From Pithys albifrons albifrons (taxonomy: Eukaryota; Chordata; Aves; Passeriformes; Thamnophilidae): a stretch of 64,000 nucleotides of DNA. The notes under the pieces were generated by a model, which was given only the letters and a program-made list of their open reading frames with translations, ran no database searches and was not told the DNA's origin. Positions 13,140 to 25,688 of the stretch are shown here, piece after piece. The translations under genes and the position numbers were made by a program. The first letter of the stretch is position 1. Each line of letters begins with the position of its first letter. Location: NCBI RefSeq assembly GCF_047495875.1, contig NC_092461.1, positions 47,199,601 to 47,263,600 on the forward strand. Reading direction: 5' to 3'.

Positions 13140-13260
13140 GGGGCCGCGGCGGCGCCGCGGGGCGCGGGAGCTCGGGATGCCGAGCGGCTCAGTCAGCGGC
13201 GCAGCGGGACGTCGCTTCCTCCTGGCTTCGGGCCACCCGCACATCTTCACGGGCTCATCC

Positions 13261-14746
13261 ACAGTTCGCGGAGTTAGTTGTTTGTGTTTCCTCGAAGCCC
13301 ACTGCCTTACAACCATGTTCGGCAAAGCTTTCTACGAACTTTCAGCCTTCCTGTCTCAGCACTACCAAGCATGAAAATCGAGTCAAGCCAACTTCTTAAT
13401 GTTAAAACGTGAGTCAGTCGTGGATAAGAAGATGCTTTTTCCACTGTAACTGTAAAACAGGACAAGCTGTGGCACTGTGTGGTTTTGTTGCTCTTCTTTT
13501 GACCCTTCCCTCTCGGAGTGACCCTGCCATTTCGGATGCCAACCGTCCTTGCTGTGCTAGCCAGCCATGTCCCCGCGCTCTCCTTTCAGTGATTGCAAAC
13601 ACTGATACCCGACTCAGCCTTTGAGCTGAATGGGTCACTTTAATCTTCCAGCAGAACTTACCACGTATACAGTTTTTCTTTCCTCTTGACAAAGACGTTT
13701 GATTTGTGGTGTTCATTTCTGTATCCTTGCATTCTTTGTCCCCACAATTCTTGGAACTTTTTTATGTTTGAAGAAATAAAACCAGTTGGAACATGATCCA
13801 ACACACAACAGAAAAAGAAATACCTAAGACATTGAATCTCATGATTAAGATCTCCCTTACAATGTGTGTTCTGCACATGTTGAGGCTTAAAGAACAGCTA
13901 TTTAATGATATTTATACCTGTGCCATAGAGCTTGAGAAGGCAGAACTGCAAGATAATGTGCTTGTATTGTAATCTGAGTATGATGAGATTATATAGCTGC
14001 AAATGAAGGCATTGTTTAATAAAAACTGCTCTTATTGAGCCAAATCTATTGTGTACATGCAGAACAGAGGAACAAAGTGCTGAGCTATTTCAACTCCTAT
14101 TCACTTGTAGCAGCTGCTCAATTAAATCAGAGTTATACGTCAGCATTTTGGAGTGCTGAATTCTGAGGGTTACTTGATACAAACAGTACACTCAAATCAA
14201 CCCTTCTACTACTTAAATCAGTTCCTGCTCAGGCAATAATGATGTTCAAGACTTTTTTCAAATAAAATCTTTTCTGTGAAACGGAACAAGAAATTTTCAG
14301 CAGAATTAGATCTACTCCCACCCCGCAAGACTTGCCAGTAGAAATGGATGTGTAATCTGTCTGTTCCATGACTAATGATTAAATTTGGAACTGCAGAATC
14401 ACTGTATGGTCTAAGTACCACTAGATGTTTAACATATAAACTTTTCTGCCTACCAGATCTGTCTTGCCCTAAACACTGTAATTAGTTTTCTTTCATTACA
14501 GTGTTTCTGCTATGAAGAAGCTATGGTTGGTCTTTGGTCCTGTTGATTATATTTTAGGCAAAATTTACTACATCTTTGCATAAGGAATGAGTTTACAGCT
14601 GTGGTGATCAGCATTTTTGAAACTTTGAGATGATTTGCCACTAGTATTGCAGCCACATATGCACCTCTGTTACTGCACTGATTGCATGTATTTCCCCTGT
14701 GGTTTGAAGTAGTTCTGGGTTTTCTCTTCCAAGGTCATATTTATAA
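13261..14746. other. Upstream flank of the CpG island
   Basis: Base composition falls back to AT-rich. Apart from the inverted repeat at 14471-14506, nothing is recognised: no exon with splice sites, no repeat family, no RNA gene. Confidence 0.5.
14471..14506. repeat. Perfect 12-bp inverted repeat (hairpin)
   Basis: AAACACTGTAAT (14471-14482) and ATTACAGTGTTT (14495-14506) are exact reverse complements around a 12-nt pyrimidine-rich loop. The stem is too short for a typical pre-miRNA. It may be the remnant of a small DNA transposon or simply a stable hairpin. Confidence 0.8.
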
Positions 14747-14990
14747 AATCATAAAATTGTTTAGCTTAAAAAAGACCCTTATGGTCATCACTGTTACCCA
14801 GCACTGCCAAGTCCACCAGTAAACTATGACCCTAAGTGCCACATCTACACACCTTTATAATACCTGCAGGGATGGTGACTCCACCACTTCCCTGGGCAGC
14901 CTGTTCCATGGCCTAACAATGCTTTTGATGAAGAAATTTTTCATAATATCCAAACTAAACCTCCCCTGTTGCAACTTGAGGCAGCGTTTA
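14747..14990 (-). mobile_element. CR1 LINE 3' end, antisense
   Basis: The plus strand carries the antisense CR1 3' UTR: 'cccagcactgccaagtccac', 'gatggtgactccaccacttc', 'ctgggcagcctgttcc', then 'atccaaactaaacctcccct'. About 245 bp, 5'-truncated. It resembles the copy at 34.0 kb more than the one at 3.3 kb, so it belongs to a different CR1 subfamily from the latter. Confidence 0.88.
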
Positions 14991-15576
14991 TTCACTATAC
15001 TGCAGTGATAGAGGCTACAGATACAGATTCAGATAGCATTTTTATGAAGTATTCAAGGTAAATGTTTTGAGAACTATGAATTTGTTATATTTTAGCTGCT
15101 TTCACCTGTTTTCCTCACATAGTCTAACCAAAGTATAAAAAGATCACCTATTACTGCAATATTATTTTCATAGTACTAAAAATCATTGTCTATACTCAAA
15201 AACATCCATTTAGCTACGTTTTACTTAGCAAGAACAAATTTTTCAGTTTAACTGTTTTGACTATAAAACCAAGATTTAGGTATCAGTGCTCAGAAAAGGT
15301 AGTATTACTCTTTAAGATATGTGATGTATGGTCAGACTTCACAAACGAAGATTTGGGAAGGGCTCTCCACACATGGGTGTGCCCTTCCAGCCTGCACAGT
15401 AGATTTTTTTTAGGTGAGGCACAGCGTGCGCAGAACTGGCCCCACCGTTTAAGTTCTAAGGTAAGATATGTGATACATGACACTCACTGACTACTGATAA
15501 ATTTCAAGTCATTGATAGAATACAAATAATAATATTACATTGTTATTATGTTGTGATGAATATAGTCAAACCTATA
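14991..15576. other. Unique AT-rich spacer
   Basis: No gene or repeat recognised between the two CR1 copies. Confidence 0.5.
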
Positions 15577-16390
15577 TTACTTGCCATCCAGAGGGACCCT
15601 GAGAAGCGGTCTGATGAGAACCTTGTGAAGTGCAACAGGGCCAATTGTGAGGTCCTGCACCTGGGTCAGGGTAATCCCAAGCACAAAATCAGGCTGAGCA
15701 GAGAGCAGCACTGGGGAAAGAGACTTGGGGGCTGGTTGGATGATGAGAAGCTCAGCATGACCTGACATTGTGTGAATACAGTTGGTTTTCTGGGCTGCAT
15801 CAAAAGAAGTGTAACCAGCAGGTCGAGGGAGGTGATCCTGCCCCTTTACTCGACTTTCCCACCTTCTGACCCCACCTGGAGTACTGTGTCCAGCTCTGGG
15901 GCCCCCCAGCATAAGAAGGATGTGGAACTGTTGGAGGCAATCCATAGAAGGGCCACAAAGATGATTAGAGGGATGGAACACCCCTCCTGTAAAGACAGAC
16001 TGAGAGAATTTGCGTTCAGCCTGGAGAAGATAAAGCTCCAGGAGACCTTAGAGCAGCCTTCCAGTACCTAAAGGGGACTTGCAAGAGAGCTGGAGAGGCA
16101 CTTTTTGTGAGAGCGTGTAGGGATAGAACAAGGGCCTATGGCTTTACATTGAAAGAAGGTAGGTTTAGATATGAGGAAGAAATTTTTTACTATAGGGTGG
16201 TGAGACACTGGAACTGGTTGCCCAGAGAAGCTGTGGAAGACCCATCCCTGGAAGTGTTCAATGCCAGGTTGGACAGGGCTTTGAGCAACCTGGTCAAATG
16301 GAAGGTGTCCCTGCCTGTGACAGGGAGGTTGGAACTAGATGGTTTTTAAGGTTCTTTCTGACCCAAAGCATTCTATGACTCTGTTATTCT
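15577..16390 (+). mobile_element. CR1 LINE, 814-bp 3' portion, sense
   Basis: A good CR1 copy: 'gtgcaacagggccaattgtg', 'tgcacctgggtcagggtaat', 'ctgtgtccagctctgg', 'gggtggtgagacactggaac', 'ggttgcccagagaagctgtg', ending in the 3' UTR and the typical terminal ATTCTATGA-type repeats near 16369. It contains the end of the reverse-transcriptase ORF and the 3' UTR and is cut at its 5' end. Stops interrupt the reading frame. Open frames on both strands here (99 and 134 codons) are fragments of the LINE, not genes. Confidence 0.92.
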
Positions 16391-19300
16391 TCAGCAGACA
16401 TCGTCAACACAAACATCCAGTAGTCCTATTATGAACATTAAGATGCTGTTTCTACTAAGTCACGCCTTAGTTGTGCCACATCCATGGTAGCAAGATTTTG
16501 GCAATGATCTCTGGTCCGAAAACTGACCAGACTTAAACCTGTGTCACTTTAAAAATCTGATATACTGGTATTTAAGATTGTAACCCATATTTCTATCTGA
16601 AAAACTTTTCAGCATTCCTCAACTTTTTAATTGGTAAGAGCAACATGAACACTATGTACTTAAGCAATGTGTGTCCCATTTGCCATAAAGCTAAACCAAA
16701 TATAAGTGGGTTCTACAGTATTTTTTTACACTTATGTTGATCTTGAACATCTTTACAAAAACTTGATCATTCTACCTTTCAGTCCTCAAAATATCTAGAA
16801 ACAACCAGGGTGTTGATAATGAGGGCTAATAAATTTGTGTTTGGTCTCTGAAGGTGCAACAAGGATCTCTCCTGGATTCTCTGACTGTGGTATCAGTACA
16901 AAAAAGTGTATCTCTTGTAATTCAATCACTTAAAACTGACTCTCCAAAAGAAGGAACTGTCCTACCTGCTCTTCACTGCTTGTTTCTGTTCTCATATTAT
17001 GAATGTAAGCACAAGCATTCCTTTGGCAGGTGAGTGAACTGTGTAGTAAAGTAGTTGACCCATTTAAAAGTACCTTTTTGTTCAGCAAAAAGTAGCTCAA
17101 CTTTTTTTGTAATTATTTTGTTTTGGGGTTACAATTATCCCCAGTTAGATCTCCAGATCTGGTTGAGTTGCATGTAAACACCTGTGGAAGCACAAGCTAA
17201 ATAACAAAAGAGTAGAAGTGGCTGAACAGTGGAAAGGGGGAAAGGGAGAGAGGGAGGGAGGAAGTTTCAGGCAGTCTCTGTCTTCAGTGTCAGTGCATAA
17301 TAGCTTCAAATGATAGTGCAACTGTGGCACAAGTGGAGATGCCTTTGTATTGATATTATACACAAAACCACGTTCAGTAGCCACAGAAATGTCTGACAGA
17401 GTTTGTCTGTATTTATGACGTAACCCTTAATGACATACTATGCTAATCTATTGCACAACCTGGTCTTGTAGCTATCCCAAAGTCGAGCAGGCAGAGAGCT
17501 GACTGAGCTGCATCCTAAAAGAACTGCTGGTGTAGGGGAGAGAGAAAAGGAATCCATTTTGGTCAAATAGAAAAAGGCACAATGAGGAAAGACTCTGAAC
17601 ATATAATTATATATAAAAGTATTTCAAAGGAGAAAAAAATATAAACACACAGCAAGTGGTAGGGATATAACTTTTTCAGTTTTGTTGTTTATGAAAACAA
17701 GCACAAATTGCAGCAACAAATTCAGCAGATGCTGTGCAACTTCCTTAGGGCTTGGCCAGTTCACGTGCCTGGTGTACAGGATATGGGCCTCTCGCAATTC
17801 GTCTTGCCAAATCTGCAGTGCTACCAAGCTGCAGACAAAAGTACCAGGCAGTCACACAAAATCCCTGTTCTGTTTTGTGAAAAATGAGGCTTGTACATGC
17901 TTTCCAAGGTGACAGTCTTGTGCCAGTCATTTGGTAATTAGTCAGCATTCCTTTGTATATAAGCAACCCATACACAAGTATGTAATTTTGACAGTTTGAA
18001 CCAAATGCCTCATTTAAGCTTCCTTAGTCATTCTGGAGGCACTGACTCTCCTGTAATGCTATGAGGACACTGTCTGCCTTTGTTAAGTATTCTAAATTAC
18101 GATGTCTGGTCAAGGCCCTAACATTTATATGGTTGCAAAGCCCATAATGGTTGGCAAAAACAGGAATTTGAATTAGAACATCATAAAAGCCTAACCTCTT
18201 CCTTAATTTTTAATGAAACCTATTTTTAGTAATGTACAATAACTCAGGAATTGTTTTTCTTTTTTTCTTCCTTGTTTAAAAGGTAAACTCCCAAGACAGA
18301 AAAAGAGGCTGCATTCTGTTACCAGTGCTGTTTCAGTAAAGATTAAATACAGTGCAGAATGCTTGTGGGAATCCCTCAAGGAGGGGACCAGAACTCAAGC
18401 ATGCAGAATGCCCACACTCTCAGGTCTATTTCCCTGAGTAACAAGTAATTTGAATGAAGTATGGAAGTGCATAATTCCAGAAGTAAAAATGTTTGCACAG
18501 ATCTATTTTTGTGATTAGGAAGGTTCAAATCATTCCAAAGGAGATATGGTGTCACTATAAATTTGTGAGAAGTTGAAAAGAGGTAACTAGTAGGTGACAC
18601 TAAGTAAATGGGTGTGTTCAAAACAGGTTCTTCACAAAGAACTGTGGACTAGGTGTGGCTGTTCATACAGGTTTCATTTTATTCCACATCCTCTTTTCAG
18701 ATTAGACGCTCAGCAAGAATGAAACTCCCATCTGCATATTAGCCTCAGAAATGGTAAACTTGGAGTTTCAGACTTCAGCAGGGAGGGATATAATTCTGAT
18801 TTTACTAACCAGCTGCCTCTAAGTTTACAATGAAATAGAGGTCAGTCTCCACTTTGACCATTGATGCTGTTCACTGTTCAGCAGAAAATGTCACACTGAA
18901 GGGATAATACAGAATAAATATAGGCAACAAGGGAATTTGGCAGTCTTTGATTCTGGACTTGGATACTCCAAGTATAGGTTATGTTTTGTATATGATTATT
19001 CTTGAAATAACATTGAAAAAAGATGGGAAGCTGTAACAGCACCTCTTTTGGGAGAGTTGCTTTCTTGGTAGAAAAGTGAATCAAACTCCTGCTTGATTAG
19101 TATTTCAAATCTGGCTCAATAAATCTTTCAATTCTTCAGAAGCTCTATAAAATCAAGATACCACCTAGACATGAGTTTTCTCCAGGCTGAGGAGAACGTT
19201 TGGATCTTAGGCATCTCAGTTTACCCCTACAATATATTTAAGCCTGCAGTTACCCATCTTCTCTGGGGAATTATAGAGTCATAGTCACAATCCAATTTCA

Positions 19301-22229
19301 TTTTATGCTAATTTTTATTTTTTCAAAAAGCAGTGAAAGAATTAGCATTACAAAAATGTATATTCTAAAACTAAATCTATATTTTTCTTATTTTCCCAAA
19401 GTATAGAAGTATACTTATGTTTAGATATTGAAATTATTCATTCTACAATAACATGTCAGCATTTGTTAGACTATCAATGATATTAACATGGAAGTTTTCA
19501 AATATGGCCTTGAGGACAACTGCATATCATATGGGGACTTTTTCATGTTTACAGCAGAACTTTAGTTGCAGCTGCAATTACACAGCTCTATATATAGACT
19601 ACTTTATCAAGTAAACATGAAATGACCTACAGGTCTTCAGCTCATTCTTATTTAGTCAATAGTGGCTTATTATAAACAAGCATTCTGTTTTTTCCAGGGA
19701 GTTTAATGAAATTGAATTTGGACCCCAGGGGGTATGAATGCATATTCTTGCACATACTGACATCCATGCAGTTTAAAGATGCTGACTAGGTATAGCACTT
19801 GCTGAACAGAGTCAGTTTTCAGTAGACACAAGTCTTCGTGCCATCAACTCACTAACATTTTTTTCATCATGTGTTTTGAAACTGAATATTGATGACTCCA
19901 TAGTATATACTAGCTAATCCCATCCTCCACAGAAGCATAAATTATGCAAATGCTAACTAATTGCTTATGAAAGGTGTTCAGAAAATTGATTATTCATCAA
20001 ATATTTGACTCATAGGCAAACAGTATTGACTTCATTCTTTTTTTTCCCTTTTTACAGTATAACTGTAACCATCCCTTCCTTAACAGTCACTAAATGCTTA
20101 TCAAGTTGTTACTGCACTGTATTCCTGTAAGGAGGTTGCTGATACTTGATCAGAAACAATACAGCCAGATTCCAATTCAAAACAGACCTTTTTACCTTCC
20201 CAGATTGGTTCATAATAAAATAGAATATCCCTCTGGTAGGATACAGTTGTTAAAGTTAAGCTGGTTGTACATTCTTTCTGAAGACTAAGCAATCATAACA
20301 CAACTCAGATTTCAAACAAAAGCATTGATTCAGATCATTAACATGAAAAATGTTCTGTGATTAGTATCTTTCCACATCATGACCAGCTTTATTCTTCATG
20401 TTTATTTGAAAAGCCACATACTTTATAAATCCATAGTCCTGTCTTGAGCATTATAATGTTAATAAACAACAAACTAATGTATACATTAATATAATTATTA
20501 TTAATAATGCTAATAATCTTCAAGGTGACTCTAGATAATGAACAGGTTCTTTCAGTTTGAAGAAATAATTGACTGCTTGTCACATGCTCCTATTATATTT
20601 GGTTTGCACCAGATGAGTTTCCAATTCAGAAAACATTATGGCTTTTAGGTTATCAGTTTTCATTGCAATGTTTGGAAATGAAAATATCTAAGATACAGGA
20701 TACTTTTAATTAATCTGAACAAAAACATTCTGCTCAGACACCTGGAAAACAAAGACTTATGGATAGCTGATAAACAGACAGTATCAGTTCTAAGTAGGAA
20801 TGTCATCTTAAGTACAGTGGTATCTTTTAGATAAATGGGTCCAAAATATCATCAGAATTTATCATGACCCAGAATAAGGCTAATGGAGCAGCTGATCCTT
20901 TTGGTTACAATTTTATTATTATAATAAGAATTACTGGTTTTCTATCTTACTTGCTCCCGCTTAGGCAGTACTTTCTAGGATTAAGGATTAGTTAAAACCC
21001 CCCTGAATTATATTCCATTCTTTGCTACCTGTTTTTTGTGGTCGTTTCCCTTAAGTAAAGTAAGTTTGTGAAAGCTTTTTGTACATACCTTTTCCTGACC
21101 CACCTAAAGCTGTGCAGGACATTCCTGAAATTTTCTTTTGAATGAAAACCCAGAAGAAGTATGTTGATCTTATTAGGAGGAAGTTCTGCTTTTTTTTCTT
21201 GTTAAATCTTGCTTCTTAAGAAACATCTGGTGTCTCTCCCCTCCCCCATTGGCACCACATCACAAGCATATGCCTGATTCATTTGCTCCCATAATATCGT
21301 GTACAAAACTTGTGGATGGTTACTCACTCTGTCCTTTTGGGGATAATTACTACAATTTATCCTCAAAAATCAAATTGCTTCAAGATAGCTAAATCATTCA
21401 AAGGCTGTCCATTACTGTATTATCTTTGAATTAAGAAACTGCATCCCCATACACACTAGTTTTGCCCCTAAAATTTAATAGCTTAACTCCCGTCTCTCTC
21501 CACATTTTACTGTCTTGTCTTTGATTACTGTCACAATTTTCCCCTGAAATGATTTACAGTCTGTTGTATCTCTTGCGTTCAGCTGCATTTAACTGCAATG
21601 CTGTACACACCTTTGAGAACCTATGCACACATACTGTTCTGCAGATCCTATTTGCCTTTTATTAATTTCCTTCTATTTGTTTAGATGAGCTCTTCTGTAG
21701 GCTTCATTTAGAATGACAAAAGGCACGTCTCCCTGTCTTCCTTGTATTTCATCTGAGGATGAAATACTGTGTACATATATTATGTACAAAATCCCCAAGA
21801 AATACAGTTCTTTTCATAGGTAATTAATGGTTATCTGTCAAGGTTTTTTATTCCAGTGCCTTAGAATCAAGACTTGGAATTGGTAAGTGATTTGACTGAC
21901 AGCAGTTAAGGGTGAAGCAGTAGTGACACATCTCATCAAGGAAACAGGCTGGTGTGCTTCTAGAGGTCAAAAGCTTATTTCTTCCAACTGTACATCCTAA
22001 TAGTAATGAATTATGCTGTTTCCAGGCTGGAAAGAGCATACTAGTTTAGCCATGAACCTTAGTAAGGTCAGCAAACCTCAGTGTATGGAAAGGTGATGCT
22101 GGGAAAAGAAGGGATAAAAAAATTTGTCTCGTCTTGCTTTGTTTTCCTATTAAATATAGAGGAAAGATTGAATTATTCGAATACTTATGGAACTTGCCTC
22201 TCAAGTTCCTACTAATCTAATGTTGAAGT
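16391..22229. other. Nearly 6 kb of AT-rich sequence without recognised features
   Basis: I scanned both strands for exon-like frames, LTR ends, LINE signatures and RNA genes and recognised none. The only open frames are short, about 80 codons or less, with no family resemblance. Conserved non-coding elements could be present but cannot be told apart by eye. Confidence 0.45.
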
Positions 22230-22935
22230 CCTGCCTTGGGTATGGCTCATAGCTCAACATTACTGAAGAAGACTCCAAGGCTGCTCCAGCAGACATGTTC
22301 TGGGGTTGAGGACTGCTCTGAGGGACTGCAAGGAACGTTTCTTAAGTGGCAAGACCTCAAAAACAGTGCCAAGAGAGGTGCCCTGACATTCCAAACAGGG
22401 AGTGGTGCAGCTCTGACTCAGAGGCAGCTCTGACTGAGCATGACCCAGGCCAGGAATGACTGTGGCCACCCCCATCTGCACTAAAGCTGCTGCCAGAGAG
22501 TGTGTGGCACATCACCCAGGGTCAGGTACAGCAGTTGGGGTGGTCACCCACCAGCTCAAGAGATGAGCTCAGTCAGTGGTCACCACCCCCTTGGAAGGAG
22601 CTCAGTGATGGTTACCCCCTGGCAGGGAGCCAAGTCGTCTGCACTTGCCAGAAAAGATGGGGAGACACAAATGGAGCAGCCATGAAAACATGCAGCTGTC
22701 CAGATCTCAGGCTGCAGGGAGTGCCAGAGCCTGGCACTGGTATTGCATGGCAGTAGAGGTGACAGCTGTGTGGGCTGTGACTAGGTGGATGATCTGCTCA
22801 GCCTGGTGGCAGAGGTAAAAGAGGAGATATAAAGGTTAAAAAGTATTAGGGACACCGAGGAGAAGATTGAGTGGTGGAGACAGTCTCTACCATTCCTGAG
22901 GCATATGCACCATCTGGCCACACCACTAGAAGGAA
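22230..22935 (+). mobile_element. CR1 LINE 5' portion (5' UTR/ORF1 region)
   Basis: The stretch around 22790-22900 ('gatgatctgctcagcctggt', 'ggcagaggtaaaagaggaga', 'agtattagggacaccgag', 'ctaccattcctgaggca') corresponds to the CR1 ORF1 coiled-coil region. The GC-richer sequence before it fits the CR1 5' UTR. Retained 5' portions are uncommon because CR1 copies are usually cut at the 5' end. Here the 3' side is missing instead, ending where an antisense LTR begins at about 22936. No intact ORF1 remains. Confidence 0.65.
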
Positions 22936-23315
22936 AGGATCCCCTCTCTCACTTTCCCTACCCCAACAACAATGGGATGGAGAGAAGAATCAGGAAAGAA
23001 AAGAAAATAAATTGGTTAAGAACAATTTCATAATTGAAACAGCAAAAGACAGTACTACTACTACAACAAATTGTAAAAAGAAAGGAAAAGGAGGGAGGAA
23101 TGTGAAACCCAAGGAAGACAAGTGATGCACAATGCAGTTACTCACCACCAGCTGATTGATGCCCAGCCCATTCCTAAGCATTGATCAGGCCCCTTCCAGG
23201 TAGCTTCCCTAGTTTATATACTGGTCATGGTCTTCTATCATATGGAATATCCCTTTGGCCAGTTCAGGTCATCTGTCTCACCTGTGCTCCCTTACAGCTT
23301 TTCTGAAACCATGAA
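22936..23315 (-). mobile_element. ERV LTR fragment, antisense
   Basis: Read on the minus strand it shows a familiar avian LTR: 'ggccaaagggatattccata' (23245-23264), a TATA box TATATAAACTAGGG (23208-23221), 'atcaatcagctggtggtgag', then a C-to-T-rich U5 with TTGTTGTAGTAGTAGTACT. Family members usually open with TGTCCTGGTTTC and close with a GACA end, but both termini are absent, so this is a partial LTR. It abuts the CR1 5' piece with no spacer. The family assignment is from recall. Confidence 0.72.
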
Positions 23316-23609
23316 AGGATCATTAAAAAATCTCTGAAAAAACCCACAACAACCTTTTAATATTTTAGACTTGTTTAGATCCTCACTTGGATCTTTTTTT
23401 TTCCACAGAAAGTTTTGATGGACTCTGTGGTATTAAAGGACCTCTGGTGTTACTCAAGACTTGAAAAAACTAATTTGTAATAATAGAATCAGAAGACATC
23501 TGGATAAGTAAAATAGCAAATGTTTTTAAGTCTTGGTTTGTAAATCTGAGGGGTTTATATAGAAGTCAGTAAACATATAGGTAAGAATAATCAGTTGATA
23601 GCAGTGTGC
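23316..23609. other. Short AT-rich spacer
   Basis: No gene or repeat recognised. Confidence 0.45.
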
Positions 23610-24490
23610 TTATATTTTCACAGAGCTTTTTACAAAGTCCCTCACCAAGGAAATGAAGCTGTTGTAGGATAAGAGGGCTCATCATTTAATGTCCTTTAAA
23701 GTACAGTATGCAAGAGGTCAGATTTTTCATTAGAGGAAGATTTTCAGTGCAGCCCAACAGAGCTGCATGTTTTTAAACTTGGAGCATTATTAGGCTGGGG
23801 AGAGAATAAGAAGGTGTTGAAGTTTGCTGAAGATACAAAATTATGTGGGAAAGCTAAATCTGCTGAAAAAAGTTTAAAATTGTGTCATAATACAAAACGT
23901 ATGCAAAATAGCAGGTGAAATTCACTGTTGATAAATGCAGAGTAAAGGCAAGTTTTCCACTGAGAGCATAACTATGTTCATACATACATATAGTGATAAG
24001 CTTTAAATGAGCTATTACCATCCAGAAAAAAAAAAAGAGAAAACGCCAAGTTAATAGACATCAAAAAGGCAAAATTAATATGAATTATTAGGAAAAATGT
24101 AGTTACGCCACTCTTTAAATTCTTATAATGAATATAGATTGTACTGCTGGCCAGTCTCAGAAGAACATGCAATGTACTCAAAATGTACTGAGAAGAGGAA
24201 CAAAAGTGTCAAGCTGCTTCTCTCTAGGAAAGCAGAGAAAAGAATACCATGTAGGTAAGCAGAAAACAGATCAGAGAAAAATTATTCACTGTTTCTTGTG
24301 ATAAGAGAAGTAGTAATGAAATTACTATCACAATTTAAAGAAGAAGAAACCTTTTGTTACACAACATAACTGAATCACAGAATTCATTACCACAGGATGT
24401 TGTATGCCAAAACTATAATGGTTCAGAAAGTAATTAGAAAAATTCATAGAAAGCCCATCAAGATGCATTAAGCACAAGAATGCAAATATA
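23610..24490 (+). mobile_element. Ancient CR1/L3-like LINE remnant, sense
   Basis: Strongly decayed but ordered blocks recall amniote CR1-L3-type 3' halves: 'tttacaaagtccctcacca' (23628-23646), 'aagtttgctgaagatacaaa' (23820-23839), 'ttgataaatgcagagtaaa' (23928-23946), 'attcattaccacaggatgt' (24382-24400). In a live copy the second block would code for the RT active-site region (F-A-D-D). Indels and stops abolish any frame. Much older than the other CR1 pieces here. Confidence 0.7.
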
Positions 24491-24977
24491 AAATCTCATT
24501 TCTGGAAACCCTTATGCCACAGACTGCCTAAAGCTCAGAGGAAATACCAGCAAAGTGTCTTTCCATTCTGTATTCTTTCCCTAAGTACCACCTGCTGCTG
24601 GCCACTGTGGAAAATAGGACACTAGGCTTGACATAAGTAAAATGTTACCTTTACCTCATCTCACCCAACCACTCTGCTGTAAGGAATTGCCATGGCAATG
24701 CCCTGGACCCCTTGCTCTGGCAGAAGAAGTTCTCGTCAAGTGCTTTCCTTGGGCCATTTGCAGTGTGCAGGAGGTGACCTCTACAGACAGAGGAAGCTCA
24801 GAAGATCAGGTCTGGGGTCTCAGAGAGATACAAGACACCTCAATAGCTAGAGATATTAAAGCAGATAAGGTGAAAAGCTATTAATTTGCCTTTGTTTTTC
24901 TCTCCTGTTTAATCTCCTGATGTGAATACAAGTTGGTGTGGCTTCACCTCAGTTGTCTTATCGGGAAAAGTGGAAAT
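24491..24977. other. Spacer before solo LTR
   Basis: No gene or repeat recognised in about 490 bp; base composition is mixed. Confidence 0.4.
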
Positions 24978-24982
24978 CTCAC

Positions 24983-25683
24983 TGTCCTGGTTCAGCAAGC
25001 CAACACCAGTTTATCACTGTGTGTGACCAAAGCTGTATATTCTAAACTTTCTATGCCATTTCTCATGAACTGTTAACAAGGGATCATTTGCAGCAGCTGC
25101 CCAGGGCATACCTGACCCCTCAAGATGTAAGCTGGGTGATGAAGAAGCCTGTGAGATAAGAGCTGTGATAACTCCCTTCCAGGAAGTCGTTAGCACCTTC
25201 ACACTCAGCCTGAGGGGGCGTGTCTGCTAATGGGCCATAAACGATTCCAAAAATACCCCATGACTCACTGAGTTAGATCACCTATTGTGTAATTCGCTGC
25301 CCTGGGGGAGTTACTGGGTGGTCCCACATGGACCTGAGGGTATACAGTCTTGGAGTTTTTGGGACTTGGGAAACATTTTGCTGGATCTCGAAGAGGAGCA
25401 GAACCTTGACAGGACTGTGACCGTCATCTGCACCAACAGTTTTTTCACCTCCTTTTACTTTGGACTCGAAGGAACCACGTGGGTCTCAGCATGGGGGCTA
25501 ACAAACACCATTGTGTTTGTGCCCCCGGGTGCTGGGTTATACTTCTGTGTTTTGTAGGCTGAAACCAATTTCTCTTTGAATCATTCCATTTATTGTAGTA
25601 TTTTTATTAAATTGTAACTCTGACTTATAGTCTCTTTCATGTTGGGTTCGTTTCTCCTGCCGGTTTACCTTTAAACCAGCACA
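24983..25683 (+). mobile_element. Solo ERV LTR, 701 bp, with 5-bp target-site duplication
   Basis: It starts TGTCCTGGTT and ends AACCAGCACA, near-perfect inverted termini. The host pentamer CTCAC flanks it on both sides (24978-24982 and 25684-25688), which proves an LTR insertion followed by LTR-LTR recombination. A 5-bp duplication fits ERVL- or ERV1-type integrases rather than ERVK (6 bp). A candidate polyadenylation signal ATTAAA lies at 25606-25611, supporting plus orientation. A consensus AP-1 site TGACTCA (25261-25267) lies in the putative U3. It is relatively GC-rich against its surroundings and has no internal gene. Confidence 0.9.
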
Positions 25684-25688
25684 CTCAC

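Larger units (their letters stand above)
12600..13260 (-). promoter_or_regulatory. OXR1: CpG island: alternative OXR1 promoter
   Basis: About 650 bp of very GC-rich, CpG-dense DNA in an otherwise AT-rich window. It covers the start of intron 1, the first coding exon and the upstream promoter. The island explains several long overlapping open frames on both strands (for example about 250 codons on the plus strand), which arise from the lack of AT-rich stop codons and are not separate genes. It should act as the start site for the shorter, LysM-containing OXR1 isoform. Divergent non-coding transcription on the plus strand is possible but not shown. Confidence 0.9.

Noticed and set aside
12531..13374. 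Several long overlapping open frames (up to about 264 codons) on both strands of the CpG island
   Set aside because: They arise from GC-rich composition lacking stops. Only the 49-codon minus-strand segment from 13037 to the donor at 12890 has a Kozak start, splice site and family match.
15577..16349. Open frames of 80-134 codons on both strands
   Set aside because: All within one CR1 copy with multiple stops; not host genes.
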